NCBI GenBank assembly: GCA_004194705.1
Contig: SADC01000398.1
Location: 62,001 to 126,000 of the forward strand
Source of the DNA: Ditylenchus dipsaci
Lineage: Eukaryota > Nematoda > Chromadorea > Rhabditida > Anguinidae
Length of the DNA: 64,000 bases
Reading direction: 5' to 3'
Shown: positions 1-10,497 of the stretch, piece by piece
Layout: every line of letters starts with the position of its first letter
How positions within the stretch are numbered: the stretch's first letter is position 1
Notes under the pieces: model-generated
The model's input: the letters and a program-made list of their open reading frames with translations, nothing else
Database searches by the model: none
Told to the model about the DNA's origin: nothing
Program-made: the position numbers and the translations under genes

Positions 1-860
1 GTCAGAAAGTTCCCGAACTAAAGCGAAAATATTTCATTGATATATTTATAACTTTATATTTCCTGGATTTCATGTAGTGGCCAGTAAGTTAAAATGGTCT
101 GTGTTACTTAAATACTTTTCAAAATTCAGAGCTGAACAAGCTCTGAATGAAATTTGTGAAAATAGTTTTATGAACTCTAATAAGCTCTAATACTCTATAA
201 GAGCCTCACCCGAAGACCCGAGAAGACATCCTTAAGGGAGCATGATTTTCTCGAGCAGCGGCATGTGCAAAATTCTATTTGGTCTAGAACTGTACTTTTT
301 GGAGTTTAAAAAATATTTTTTATTTAGGTTTACTTTTTTTTTATTCGGGAACATTCTGGCTACCAGATGATTGCTTAAAAAACACTAGATTTTTAGTATT
401 TAATTTTTGCGTAAACTTCGGAATCGCCTTATTGAGCCTCTAATAGTCTCTATCGGCATGCTCTTCGGTTTACCTTTGAACACAGGTAAGCCGACATTGA
501 TTTACTCAACGATTGAAAAAAACTTTGATTTCAGCAATAGATATATTGTTTCGTGATATGACAGCAACACCGACGTTTTTAGTTGGAGCCAGCCTGTTAC
601 TTATTCGTTTGTGCTGGCTGCTCTTCCTGTTGAAGAGTTAATCAAGAACATTGTGTGTGGAAAAAAAGAAAAAGTGCAAATATCGGGCAATGAAATATCT
701 TGAAATATTTTTTGTAAAATGCTTGAAATACTCATTTTTAATATAAAAAATTATTAAAACTTGGTAGTATTTTTTCCAAAAATACTCGCTTTCGTGCGCG
801 CGAAACCATGGTTCTTTAACTACTTTTTTTTCTACAGAAACATTTCTAAAAAGTTTCTGT
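1..860. other. no gene seen
   Basis: No convincing coding exon. Positions about 215-305 carry a degraded half of the hairpin MITE family seen whole at 11692-11877 (GGAGCATG..GCAGCGGCATGTGCAAAAT..TTTGGTCT). The rest is A+T-rich unique-looking sequence. Confidence 0.5.
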
Positions 861-869
861 TTGAAAATT

Positions 870-1590
870 ACCGTCTAAAAAATTGACTTAAAGTTTTCAA
901 AGGTCAATGGTCTTTTAGGCTACTTTGGGGTCATTTTTCGGTGAACTACCACATTCAGGCTTAACCTTAGGCATGGATAGGCCAGAGTATGTTAGAACGA
1001 ACTCAAACATGTTTCTCTAACATTATTTTATTATTTATTATTTTAACTTTGAAAAAATTTAAGTCCGTACTAACATACGCTGTAGAGTTGGCTCGGAATT
1101 CCGGTTTACTGGAATTGCTGTCCTTTTTTTTTGATTACGGTTTCGGTCGCAAAAAAAATATAATTCCGGTTCCGGTTTTCACAAAACCAAAATTCCGGTT
1201 CCGGTCTAAATATCAGTTCCGAGCCCAGCTCTATCATAATTTTTCTCTTGCTCAGCTGATTTGAACGCTTTTTTTATATTTTTCAGGCAATTTTTCGTGT
1301 AATGTATCCAAATAAACAACAAATCATGTAAACCGGCAGCGATTTGTTCTAAAAATTTCTTTTTTTCGGCTCCGGTTTCGGTTTCAGCAAAAGTGAAATT
1401 CCGGTTCCGGTTATTACAAAACTGAAATTCCGGTTTTGGTTCCGGTTCGGGTCCAAATATCAATTCCGAGCAAACTCTAATACGCTGACTTATCCTCCTT
1501 TTATCCTAAATGTGATAATTCACCGAAAAAATGACCCCAAAGTACACTAAAAAGAACATTTATCTTTGAGAGTTGAAGTCAAAACTTTTT
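870..1590. mobile_element. palindromic MITE with a nested hAT MITE
   Basis: Positions 870-950 and 1510-1590 are inverted copies of each other, centred on the shared TACTTTGGGGTCATTTTT motif. Between them sits a separate hAT-type MITE at 1083-1479. The outer element therefore existed before the inner insertion. No transposase is visible. The outer ends are approximate. Confidence 0.7.
1083..1479. mobile_element. hAT-type MITE with TTCCGG array
   Basis: The ends are TAGAGTTGGCTCGGAAT and the inverse of TAGAGTTTGCTCGGAATT. The 8 bases outside each end are identical (ATACGCTG at 1075-1082 and 1480-1487), the footprint of a hAT transposase. The interior carries many copies of TTCCGGT in both orientations, plus an internal end-like copy near 1233-1247. 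It is 397 bp with no coding capacity, so a non-autonomous element moved in trans. Confidence 0.88.
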
Positions 1591-1956
1591 TAGAATAGTT
1601 AGAATTTTAAGAAAAAAAAGTGTTTAAATGTTTCTTGTATTGTATTAAGCAAAAGAAATAGTCAAGGATTGTTTTTGTGTCATTTTTCAAAAATTTTGAA
1701 GGTGCGGTATAAACAGCATAAGTACTAGGGATGTGAATGAAATTTACAAAAAAATACATTTTGACTATTTTGACAAAATAGGTCATTTTGTCCAGTTCTT
1801 AGTGTTATTTCAAAGTGAGAGAAAAATATTTCGACTAAAATTATCAATAATAAAAATTATTTCGGGTCGCGTTACCAATTTGTATCCCTGTTCCAAGCCC
1901 ACACTATGATAATTAAAAATTTCTAAACATTTCACCTTCAATTTACATTTTAGTGT

Positions 1957-2246
1957 GTCTGATATTTCGAAAACTTACACTTCACTAATTTTCGCCTTAT
2001 AGCCACAAGTTCAGCACCAGACTACGTACGATAAAGACTAGACATGAAATTACTACTGACTCTTTAAAAAAAAAGGCTGAAAAAATACCACAATACTCAT
2101 AATAGTACTGATACTCCAATTAAAAATGGCTCTCAGTAAAAGTTTTTCTGTTTTTATTTCAGTACATTTATTGTATCTGGACAATGAAGAAAATTTTATT
2201 ACTTGCTTAAATATGGTGTCGGAATAGAATGCTAAACACAATATAG
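1957..2246 (+). promoter_or_regulatory. upstream region of receptor A, duplicated at receptor B
   Basis: This stretch upstream of the receptor A start is recognisably related to 24430-24724 upstream of receptor B: shared CACTRATTTTCGC, AGCCACAA-like and ATTACTACTGACTC-like segments in the same order. The duplication that made the two receptors therefore included the 5' flank. The promoter itself was not localised. Confidence 0.45.
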
Positions 2247-5200
2247 ATGCTAGTGACTAAGTATTACTTAACCTATTTGAATTTTATTGAAAGCATAGTC
2301 TCATTGGTATCTCAAGTGATAGCCATATGCTTCTTTTTAAATCTTATTTATCTTTCCATTTCTAGTTCGACCAAGTTCAAATTCAAAGAGCTTTCTTTTA
2401 CCATACGTGTTTTCATTACAACTCATATTATTTGCTCTTTGTTGGCTATTCCCTACCACGCATACATTTTTGTTCATTGGAGACAAAGTTGGTTTAGTTT
2501 ATTGAAAATATTATGGATCATTTAAATTTCACTTAATCTTTTTAACAAACTTTTTTTAAGACAGGATTCGTGATCGTCCTTTTTAAAAAAATTTGTCCTT
2601 TTTTTCGGAACCCAAAATCTTTTTTATTTTTGAAGTTTTTAGTCAAAAAATTTGTTTTTTCTCCAAAATAGCAATAAGCACCGGATAAAATGAAATAAAA
2701 TCTTTTTTGCCCAAATGTCCTTTTTCGAATTTTTTTATTACGAACCTTGTTTTAAGACGATTTTTTCTGGACCTCTTTTGGACCTCGAAAACTATCAAGA
2801 ATCTCATAGTAATTTTTCGGTATATTAATTTATTGACTACACAACCTGTTAATAATATGCTAAACACTATGGAACGCTTAAACTTTGCTATTTTTTCACT
2901 GGATTTCCAGAAAACGGCCTCCAAAGTCAAGAGCTTGAATTTTTTTGATAACAAAATTCTTACGACAAAAAAAAAACAAACTATGAAAGTTAGTAATTAT
3001 CAAATTTTCGAATGCTTGACTTTGCAGGCTTTTGGCTCAAAATCAGTCGGAAAAAACCAGAAAAGTCAAAATTTACAGTCAAAACTATATATAGTGTAAA
3101 CCCTGGAGACAGGCTTTAGGTGTACACTATATGGAAGTGTACACTATAAATAGGTGTACATAGAGATGACCTCGGGACAGGAATCCCGTCCCGTCCCGAA
3201 GGTTTTTTAGAATATGTCTCGTCCCGATGTCTCGTCCCGAAAAAATATTCATGCCGTACCGCTAGAAAATTTAATCTAAAAATCCGGGACGGGACGTCCC
3301 ACCCGACGCAAATTTGGCCATTTTTCCGTCCAGGATCCCGCCCCGAAAAATTTTCGACCTTGTCCGTCCCGGCGTCCAGTCCAAAATTTTTTATAGTAAA
3401 TTTTGTCCCGTCCCGAATTTAGTAATTTTCCATCTCTAGGTGTACATTATATCAAGTGTTTATTTTAGTCATTTTAATTAACCCCTGGCAAAAATGACTG
3501 AATCCAAGTGCACTCTATATCGAGTTGTACACTATATCGAGTTTCGACTGTACCATCATATTTTTTGTCCAGTCTGTATCATCATATTCAGCGTACTGTA
3601 AATACGATAATCCGGCATACCGAAAAATCTCTATTCGCAACTTAGGTTGATTCACAAAAAAATTAGAACTGAGTTGTCCCTGATTTCTATTTTTGGTGGG
3701 ATTACAATGAGTTTCCTCGGTGATTACTTTTTCATTCTAAGCGCTGCTTTATCCTTTTTCCCTAGGAAATTATTTGATCTTATATGGCCTGGATCCAAAA
3801 TCAAATTTTTACTTCATTTTTTAGAGCTCTGCCTTTCAATTTTTTTATTTAAAGGGGGGGGGACTTTTACGGCTACTTTTTGACATCGACTGCTACTTCA
3901 CTTCACATACATTTTTTCCACATATTTTTTCCTATCCCAGATGTTTTTACACAGATCTATAGCTGAATTATTTCTCTATCGATTGAGTGATCAAACACTT
4001 TAATAAAATATAATTTTCGATAAAAACACACCAAATATAAGGTAAAACTCCACTAAAAACACCTAGATAAAAACCATGGCTTTTAGTATAAGTTTGTTGT
4101 TATTTTCTCAAAAATCATTTTTAATCAGGCTGTTTGACCACTCAATCGATAGAGAAAAATCTCATCTACAAAACGGTGTAAAACATCTGAGATAAGAGAA
4201 CAAAATAGGCAAATAGGAATTTCGCCGCAAAAAGTCGGAATTTTGCCGCAAATAGTCGAAATTTTGCCGCAAACTGCAGTAAATTTTGCGGGAATCCTAA
4301 TTTTTATAGTTCGAAATGACTTATCGCTCAAAATCCCACCCTAGGGTGGCCAGAAGCCCCTGAAAGTTTTTTTTTCGGGGTTTACCAAAGGGGGAAGTAA
4401 ACTTTTGCGAAAATTCGATTGAGCGGATCATCATTCCGGTCTGATCGGCTGAATCGCTCAGAATTCCACCCTAAAGCATTCAAAACTACCATAAACCTGG
4501 AATTCTGAGCGATTCAGCTGATCGGACCGGAATTCTGATCCGCTCAATCGAATTTTTGCAAAAAGTTGACTCCCCCTTTAGTAAACCCCCAAAAACGAAC
4601 TTTCAGGGGCTTCTGGCCACTATGGGGTGGGATTTCGAGCGATCCAAGTCATTTTTGACTATAAAATTCGGATTCCCGCAAAATTTACTGCAGTGTGCGG
4701 CGAAATTTCGACTATTTGCGGCAAAATTCCGACTTTTTGCGGCCTATTGCCCGAACAAAATATGTGAAAAAGTGTATGTGAAGTGAAGTAGCAGTCCATG
4801 TCATAAAGTAGCCGTAGAAGTCCCCCTTTTAAATTACTAATTTAAAATTGACTTTTTCAGATATTACATTTTACAATCCGAATATAATGTACTGCACAGG
4901 AATTTTCACTTTTTCATATGCAACTCTTATGGGTTTGCCTGTATTAATAATGCTGTTAGATCAACTAATCTGCTTGAAAATATATGGAAGTAGCTTAAGG
5001 CAAAATTTCCCAGCAATTGGTATATTCACCGTCGTTTTCGTTTACTGCTGCTCCTTTATTATTTATTTAATGGAGCTGCCTTTCGACTATCCTAAAAGTA
5101 TGTTATTTGGGTTGTTCTAACAAACGAACATAGGGTGGTGACCCAGCGATACCAGGAAACCTTATATAGCATTCGATAGAGCTTCGAAAATGCTACTTTG

Positions 5201-8200
5201 ACTAAAAATTCTATTGTTGAAAAAAACTAACCATTTGAAAATCGGGCATATAGCGATATATTACTGATGTTTAGGTTGTCAAACGTTCGAAATTTTCGAA
5301 CGTTCGATTCGACGAACATTCGAAGTTTGAAATTTTCGAACGTTCGGTTCGATTCGAAGTTCGAGTTCGAAAATTTCGAACGTTCGGTTCGATTCGAAGT
5401 TCGAGTTCGAAATTTTCGAACGTTCGGTTCGATTCGAAGTTCGAGTTCGAAAATTTTCGAACGTTCGATTCGAAATTTTCGAACGTTTGATTCGAAGTTT
5501 GAATCATACAATTTTCACATGTTCGATTTATAAAGTTCTGATTATTTCAAATTCAAGCTTCGAATCTGACATTTATTCCATGCTAGTTTTCATGATTCAT
5601 TAAATGTTCTTGATGCTTTTAGTTTAACAGTTACCGTATTTCCTCTAATATAACCACCCCCCCCCCTTTGATTCAAAATCGTGTTCTTGGCATTGCGTTT
5701 TCGACCCACTTTTTCGTCACTTCTCTCAGGCAAGTTATGACCCATTTTGTAGCCAGTGAGATAAGCTACAGAAGGAGTGGTAACTTGCTTGGAGAAGTGA
5801 TCGAAAAGTGGGTCAAAACACAACGCCACAAACACGTTTTTTGAATTTAGGGGGGTTATATTAGAGGGGCTGTAACTAAAACACACACCAAAATACTGAT
5901 TTCCCGCAGTAATTTATTTTTTCCCTCAGTAAATTCAAATTTCAAACAAAATACTGATTTCCCGCAGTAAATTACTGATTTCCCGCAGTAAATTTTGTAT
6001 TTCCTGCAGTAAATTTTGCGGGAATTTGAATTTTCAGGTCAGAAAATACCTTCAACTGGTCAGAATCCACAGAAGTCCCTGAAAGTTGGTTGTTTGGGGG
6101 TTTACTAAAGGGGGGGTAAACTTTTTGCGAAAATCGATTGAGCGGATCAGATTTCGGGTCCGATGGGCTCAATTGCTCAGGATTCCACCCTTAACCATTC
6201 TCAACTATCTTAAACCAACCTAAGCACTGATTTAGGGTAGTTAGATACTGGTCTGGAGCAGTTTGGGATGGTTTAGGGTGGTTTAAGATGATTGAGAATG
6301 GTTAAGGGTGGAATCCTGAGCAATTGAGCCCATCGGACCCGAAATCTGATCCGCTCAATCGATTTTTCGCAAAAAGTTTACCCCCCCCCTTTAGTAAACC
6401 CCAAAAAACTAACTTTCAGGGACTTCTGGCCACTCTGGGGTGGGATTCTGACCAGTTGAAGGTATTTTCTGACCTGAAAATTCAAATTCCCGCAAAATTT
6501 ACTGCAGGAAATACAAAATTTACTGCGGGAAATCAGTAATTTACTGCAGGAAATCAGTATTTTGTTTAAAATTCAAATTACTGCGGGAAATAATAAATTT
6601 ACTGCGGGAAATCAGTATTTTGGTGTGTGAAATCAATTTTAGCCTATTAGAGGAAATACGGTATGCCGAGCGACGTTTGGGCAACTTTTGTGAAAAAGGG
6701 CGACAAGGCAGTTTGCAAGTGTGGTGCTGAATATTCGCTTGAAAAAAAGTGGAGCCACAACAAATCTATCTTCTCATCTACAATCTGCAAAACATAACGA
6801 AGCTATGGTGAAATTCGATGGTCCAAGCGCGAAGAAGGCACGAACGGAAACACTCCCTTCGATATTCAGTCCGAAGTACTCGAAAGTATGACAATTCAAA
6901 AAAATTTCAATTTTATTAACCTAATTTATTAGATTCAAACGGATAATTTGAGAAATGACGTGCTGAAGCTGATTGTTCAACATAATTTGCCATACTCGAT
7001 TGCTGAATCGCCGTTTCTTCGTCATCTGATCAGAACTAACTATGGAACCTCAAAGGTGATTTTAGCAAGCCTTTTTAAAAATGAGTTTCCCCGTAACCTT
7101 AATTCAGCTACCTTCGCGTCACGATATTTCCTCAGAAGTGCCGAAAAAGGCTGAGGAATGCAAAGAAAGTCTCAGGAAATTTGCAAAGGATCAATATCTT
7201 TCAATCACCTTGAATGAGTTCTCGCACAGGGAGCACTCACTACTATGGTAGGGCTTATAGTTTCTGTGAATTCTCTCTGGAATAGCTTTTTCAATTCTAA
7301 GAAAATCCCTCATCTCGCAATTCTGGCTCGTAAATACTTGTCCATTTCGTTATCCAGCGTTGCGTCAGAAAGGTGTTTTTCCAAAGCTTCTCTTCTCTTC
7401 GCTAACTCTCTTCGATCCCGTTTACCAAAAGATGCCGCAGCCAACCTTCTTCACATCAAAACCGGGCTGGCGGATTCAGTACTAGAGGATGCCAGAAGCA
7501 AGAATACTGAAGAACCGGAAGAAATCATCAATATTTTAATGGAAAATTCCGTAGATTTCGAAGAATTTTGATTTATTTGGTTGTTATAGTTTATATAAGG
7601 TCACGAAATTATGACTAAAATTATAAAAATATCTGGTAAAAAGTTCTAAATTTCCCTAATTACACGTTCGATTCGAATTCAAGAATTTTCGAATCGAGCG
7701 TTTGGTTCGAAGTTTGAATTCGAAAATTTTCGAATCGAACGTTTGGTTCGAAGTTTGAATTCGAAAATTTTCGAATCGAACGTTTGATTCGAAGTTTGAA
7801 TTCGAAATTTTCGAATCGAACGTTCGGTTCGAAGTTCGAGTTTGAAATTTTCGAATCGAACGTTTGGTTCGAAGTTTGAATTCGAAAATTTTCGAATCGA
7901 ACGTTTGATTCGAAGTTTGAATTCGAAATTTTCGAATCGAACGTTCGGTTCGAAGTTCGAGTTTGAAATTTTCGAATCGAACGTTCGGTTCGAAGTTCGG
8001 GTTCGAAATTTTCGAACGAACGTTCGGTTCGAAGTCGAATGTTCGAAAAAATCTCGAACATTTGACTCGAAGTTCGAAATCGAACGTTCGATTCGACAAC
8101 CCTACTGATGTTCGACCATGTAAATGTGTGCTTATGCAGTCAAGTAGTTAAGGATGCAGTGATCGAGGGTCTCGAGTTCGACTCCCTCTGGCATTTCATT

Positions 8201-9224
8201 TTGTCCCATGCAATATTCGGCTATGGTATAGAATCCCCCTGCCAGCGCAAAATTTACTTTTCTACAAGGAGACGGGACCCGTCTCATACTAATTCTCATG
8301 CTCTGAAACAGCACGGAAACACGTCGATTTCTGAAAAATCGAATTTTTTTGGTTTGCCTTGGTCCACCAATATAAAACATTTAAAAAAAATTCGATTCGC
8401 GCCAAAACATTGTAAAGGAAATCAGGGCTCTATTGGGATGGGAAGCGAATAAAAGAGGGTCACTAATCATAACGAGCCCATTAAAAAAAATGTTGAACAT
8501 GGTTTTTTTTTCTATCCAATAGTATATAAGGTTTCCCGTATCGCATGGTCCATTGTAGCAAGTAACTTTTTGCTGATAAATTAAGTGGTTAGACATTCTT
8601 AATACTTGTAAACTTTCTGAACCCAATTGGCAAGAGTCCCTTTTCGGGCATCCAAAAAATCAGGCGGCCGGCCGCCTTATTAAAGAAAATACCGTAGTTA
8701 ATGCATATCCTCTTTTAAATAATTTTACAAAAGCTTTAGTGGAGCAATGCACATCATTTGTCTGCTTGCTTATAAAGTATAAGAATATGCCTCAAACAAT
8801 TTTCAAGTTTTGCGTTGAATTTTCTTGCCTTCTTTGCACAATATACTTTTTTTATGCAGCAAATCGACACAGAGAAAAAGACATTGTAAGACTATTATTT
8901 TTTCAATCATGATAAAATATTCTTTTTTAGAAAAATCGGATCGTGAGAGTAACTTTGATAGCACAAATGGGTATGAGTACTATTCCTAATTTTGCTTCCA
9001 TACTTTTCAAAATCGTAAGCGCTTTCCAACTGTATCGTGAAATATTATTGTAAATTAAGATATCTGGCCAAGAAGCTTCTACTTACGTGGGTCAAACTGT
9101 TTTTACAATAAATCTCATAAAAGTTGCCATCATGAGTATTATATATCATTGGATAGTCTTGAAAAGTGTAGTGTTTGTGATTCCAAAAAAGAATATATTT
9201 GTGACTAGAAGTGCTTCCGGCTAA
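2247..9224 (+). CDS. 7TM chemoreceptor-like protein, copy A
   Basis: Five exons read in one frame: 2247-2487, 4861-5097, 8698-8885, 8931-9014 and 9060-9224 (TAA). Exon 1 gives two membrane segments, from SIVSLVSQVIAICFFLNLIY and ITTHIICSLLAIPYHAYIF. Exon 2 begins with an NITF glycosylation site and adds a third segment ending LLDQLICLK in the DRY position, then a fourth. Exons 3-5 add three more and a short tail ending FVTRSASG. Size (about 300 aa), seven hydrophobic segments and sequence style fit nematode serpentine receptors; the subfamily is not resolved. Introns 3 and 4 are 45 nt, while introns 1 and 2 are 2.4 and 3.6 kb because transposons fill them. The exon 3 acceptor is the less usual CCGTAG. 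Copies B (same strand) and C (59559-56666, minus) share the exon pattern. Confidence 0.75.
2562..2749. mobile_element. hAT-type MITE in receptor A intron 1
   Basis: Ends CAGGATTCGTGATCG and inverse of CAAGGTTCGTAAT, flanked by a perfect 8-bp duplication TTTTAAGA (2554-2561, 2750-2757). The interior is T-rich (TCCTTTTT, AAGTTTTTAGTCAAAA, AATAGCAATAAGCAC). Related copies lie at 20445-20632 and 58195-58383, and a diverged one at 27540-27747. Confidence 0.85.
3161..3438. mobile_element. hAT-type MITE with GGGACG array
   Basis: Starts TAGAGATG and ends CATCTCTA, between perfect 8-bp copies of GGTGTACA (3153-3160, 3439-3446). The interior is dominated by TCCCGTCCCG-type repeats. It is 278 bp and non-coding. 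It inserted into an older pogo-like repeat whose GTACACTATAT motifs flank it from about 3095 to 3555. Confidence 0.87.
3851..4830. mobile_element. inverted-repeat element, family AAAGGGGGGACTTTTACGGC
   Basis: Left end AAAGGGG..ACTTTTACGGCTACTTTTT matches the inverse of the right end at 4800-4830. Further inverted homology runs inward through CCCAGATGTTTTTACAC and TGACCACTCAATCGATAG. Related copies are at 30129-33961 and about 34470-34856. A second palindrome (4208-4751) is nested in it. No protein is coded. Confidence 0.78.
4208..4751. mobile_element. near-perfect palindromic element
   Basis: The two halves (4208-4500 and 4500-4751) are inverted copies from GGCAAATAGG / CCTATTGCC at the ends to GGAATTCTGAGCGATTC near the centre. 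The core (GATTGAGCGGATCA, GGTTTACTAAAGGG) recurs in 5880-6632, so both belong to one family, nested in different hosts. Confidence 0.75.
5281..5505. repeat. TTCGAACG subterminal array, left end of hAT
   Basis: About 225 bp of imperfect tandem and inverted copies of AATTTTCGAACGTTCGATTC and GAAGTTCGAGTTCGA. The matching array is at 7665-8100. Such subterminal repeats are known transposase-binding regions in hAT elements. Open frames rich in Arg, Phe, Asn and Ser in all directions are by-products of the repeat. Confidence 0.85.
5632..6663. mobile_element. MITE, TACCGTATTTCC family, with nested palindrome
   Basis: Begins TACCGTATTTCCTCTAATA and ends in its inverse, with the final GGTA touching the BED start codon. 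A hairpin (5650-5878, arms around CGTTTTCGACCCACTTTT) forms its left part, and a palindromic element (5880-6632, ends ACACACCAAAATACTGATTT) is nested inside. Confidence 0.7.
5880..6632. mobile_element. palindromic element, same family as 4208-4751
   Basis: Arms are inverted copies from ACACCAAAATACTGATTTCC to the central TTAACCATTCTCAACTAT / ATGATTGAGAATGGTTAA. Shares GATTGAGCGGATCAGATT and GGTTTACTAAAGGGG with 4208-4751. Each arm has several ACTGATTTCCCGCAGTAAAT units. Non-coding. Confidence 0.75.
6663..7571 (+). pseudogene. hAT transposase remnant (BED finger + dimerisation domain)
   Basis: From ATG 6663 the frame starts MPSDVWATFVKKGDK and continues with a CKCG pair and a KWSHNKS stretch, typical of a BED zinc finger. 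About 6772 it slips by one base; the next frame supplies LSSHLQSAKH, the second Zn-binding half. From 6948 a new stretch with NLPYSIAESPFLRHLI matches the usual hAT region after the BED finger. From 7245 the C-terminal frame carries LAILARKYLSISLSSVASER, the hallmark hAT dimerisation segment, ending in a TGA at 7571. The RNase H-like catalytic core is absent, so it cannot be an active transposase. Its ends are intact, so the element could still have moved with help from another copy. Confidence 0.8.
7665..8100. repeat. TTCGAACG subterminal array, right end of hAT
   Basis: About ten imperfect copies of a 40-45 bp unit (GAATTCGAAAATTTTCGAAT CGAACGTTTGGTTCGAAG-type, in two parts). It mirrors the left array in inverted orientation and ends at the right terminal repeat. 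Confidence 0.85.
8105..8690. other. receptor A intron 2 remainder, possible SINE-like piece
   Basis: No exon seen. Positions 8145-8195 hold GGATGCAGTGATCGAGGG followed by a B-box-like GAGTTCGACTCCC, which could be a tRNA-derived SINE fragment. At 8660-8680 is the GC palindrome GGCGGCCGGCCGCC, just upstream of the exon 3 acceptor. Confidence 0.35.
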
Positions 9225-9535
9225 AAGTTTTTTTAAATGTTATCCTCTGTCAATAAATTTGTTTCATTTATTATCTGAAATTTAAAAAATGCAGTAAAAA
9301 TGTGCTAAATATTTGCTCTGAGCTGAAATATAGATCCTTAAAGTCAGAAGTGGGCGCTTTTTAGAGAAATACGGCATGTGTTTTCCTAAAAAAAATTTTG
9401 ATATAAAAAATTAAAACTATTTTGTTGAGGCTCTCAAAATTCAAATCTAATTTCAGCATGCAGTGTAATTGGTAGCTTAAGATCCCTCTCATTTTAAAAA
9501 ACTTGGAGGGAGTGATATTTTATAGAAAGCGGGGG
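9225..9535. other. 3' flank of receptor A, no gene seen
   Basis: A+T-rich sequence after the receptor A stop, with possible AATAAA-like signals (CAATAAATTT near 9250). No coding potential or repeat structure was recognised. Confidence 0.4.
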
Positions 9536-10322
9536 CGCAATCGTTTTGCCAATCGGCCAATGAAATCACTTCGCCAATGATATGCTTTTTCTAATAGCTT
9601 CTTTTATCAAGTATTCGGCGCCACCGGAGTATAACCACCAAACCCCCCCCCCCCCAATGGAATTTTTTAAAAAGTGTTTTCAAACACCCTATATCGACTC
9701 AAAATCGCCTCAGGAACTCGAAACAGGCATTATTTTTGAGTTTTGGTCAATAAAAAATTGAGTTTTTGGGACCACCCAAAATTAATTTTTTTTGACCATT
9801 TTTAAAGGGACTTAGGGCTGTTTTGGGGTGGGAAGGGACCAAAAAGAGGCCAATTTGTTCCAAAAAGGAACTTACCTTAGACATGATCCCGAGCAAGACT
9901 CTTGATCAAAAAGGCATTTAAAGGTACTTTTTGCCCAGTCCCATGTTCAAAAACAGGGTAAAACATTCCTATGGTCGAGATTTAAAAATGCCCAAAACTC
10001 AATTTTTTATTGACCAGAACTTAAAACAAATGCCTTTTTTTAACTTCTGAGGCGATTTTGAGTCGATATAGGGTCTTTGGAAACAGTTTTAAAAAAATTC
10101 CATTTGGGGGGGGGTATACTCCGGTAGGGTCAAGTATTCTTATTCCTTTGTCCGACAAATTAACACTCATGCGGCAGCTCATCCCACTGGCTACAAAATT
10201 AGTGGTAGTTTGCCTGACAAAGAAATGACGATACTTGAGAAAAAAAGCTATTAGCGAAAACATACCATTGGTGAAGTGATATCATGGGCGAAAGTTTTAT
10301 TGTCAAAACGATTACGCCCTTT
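9536..10322. mobile_element. inverted-repeat element with a second one nested
   Basis: Outer ends AAAGCGGGGGCGCAATCGTT and inverse of AAAGGGCGTAATCGTTTTG. The nested element (about 9619-10131) has ends CCACCGGAGTATA / TATACTCCGGTAGGG and a C/G run next to each. Its inner arms (GAGTCGATATAGGG, ACTCAATTTTTTATTGACC) are also inverted copies. Non-coding. Confidence 0.72.
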
Positions 10323-10497
10323 GTAGGGGTGATATGAAATAATCAAAATTTTATTAATTCAAATTCCAATTTTTATATTATATAATTCGATCTTTGATAA
10401 GTAATTTATTACTGACCATCACTTTCAAGAAAATAGTTGGTGTATAAAAACATTTTAATTTTTTTGTGATATATAAAATGTCTACTTTTTCTGTTCA

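Larger units (their letters stand above)
5272..8104 (+). mobile_element. hAT transposon, internally deleted, with intact ends
   Basis: The element runs from TAGGTTGTCAAACGTTCG to the inverse of TAGGGTTGTCGAATCGAACG, bounded by perfect 8-bp duplications CTGATGTT (5264-5271 and 8105-8112). Just inside each end is an array built on TTCGAACG (5281-5505, 7665-8100). Inside are a BED zinc-finger start (6663) and a hAT C-terminal dimerisation region (7245-7571), with the catalytic middle missing. A MITE (5632-6663) is nested upstream of the BED start. It lies in intron 2 of receptor A, same orientation. Confidence 0.9.

Noticed and set aside
5227..5533. Arg/Phe/Ser/Asn-rich open frames on both strands
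   Set aside because: They are frames through the TTCGAACG array; all six frames stay open because of the repeat.
7656..8108. 130-150 aa open frames
   Set aside because: Same array artefact at the right end of the hAT element.
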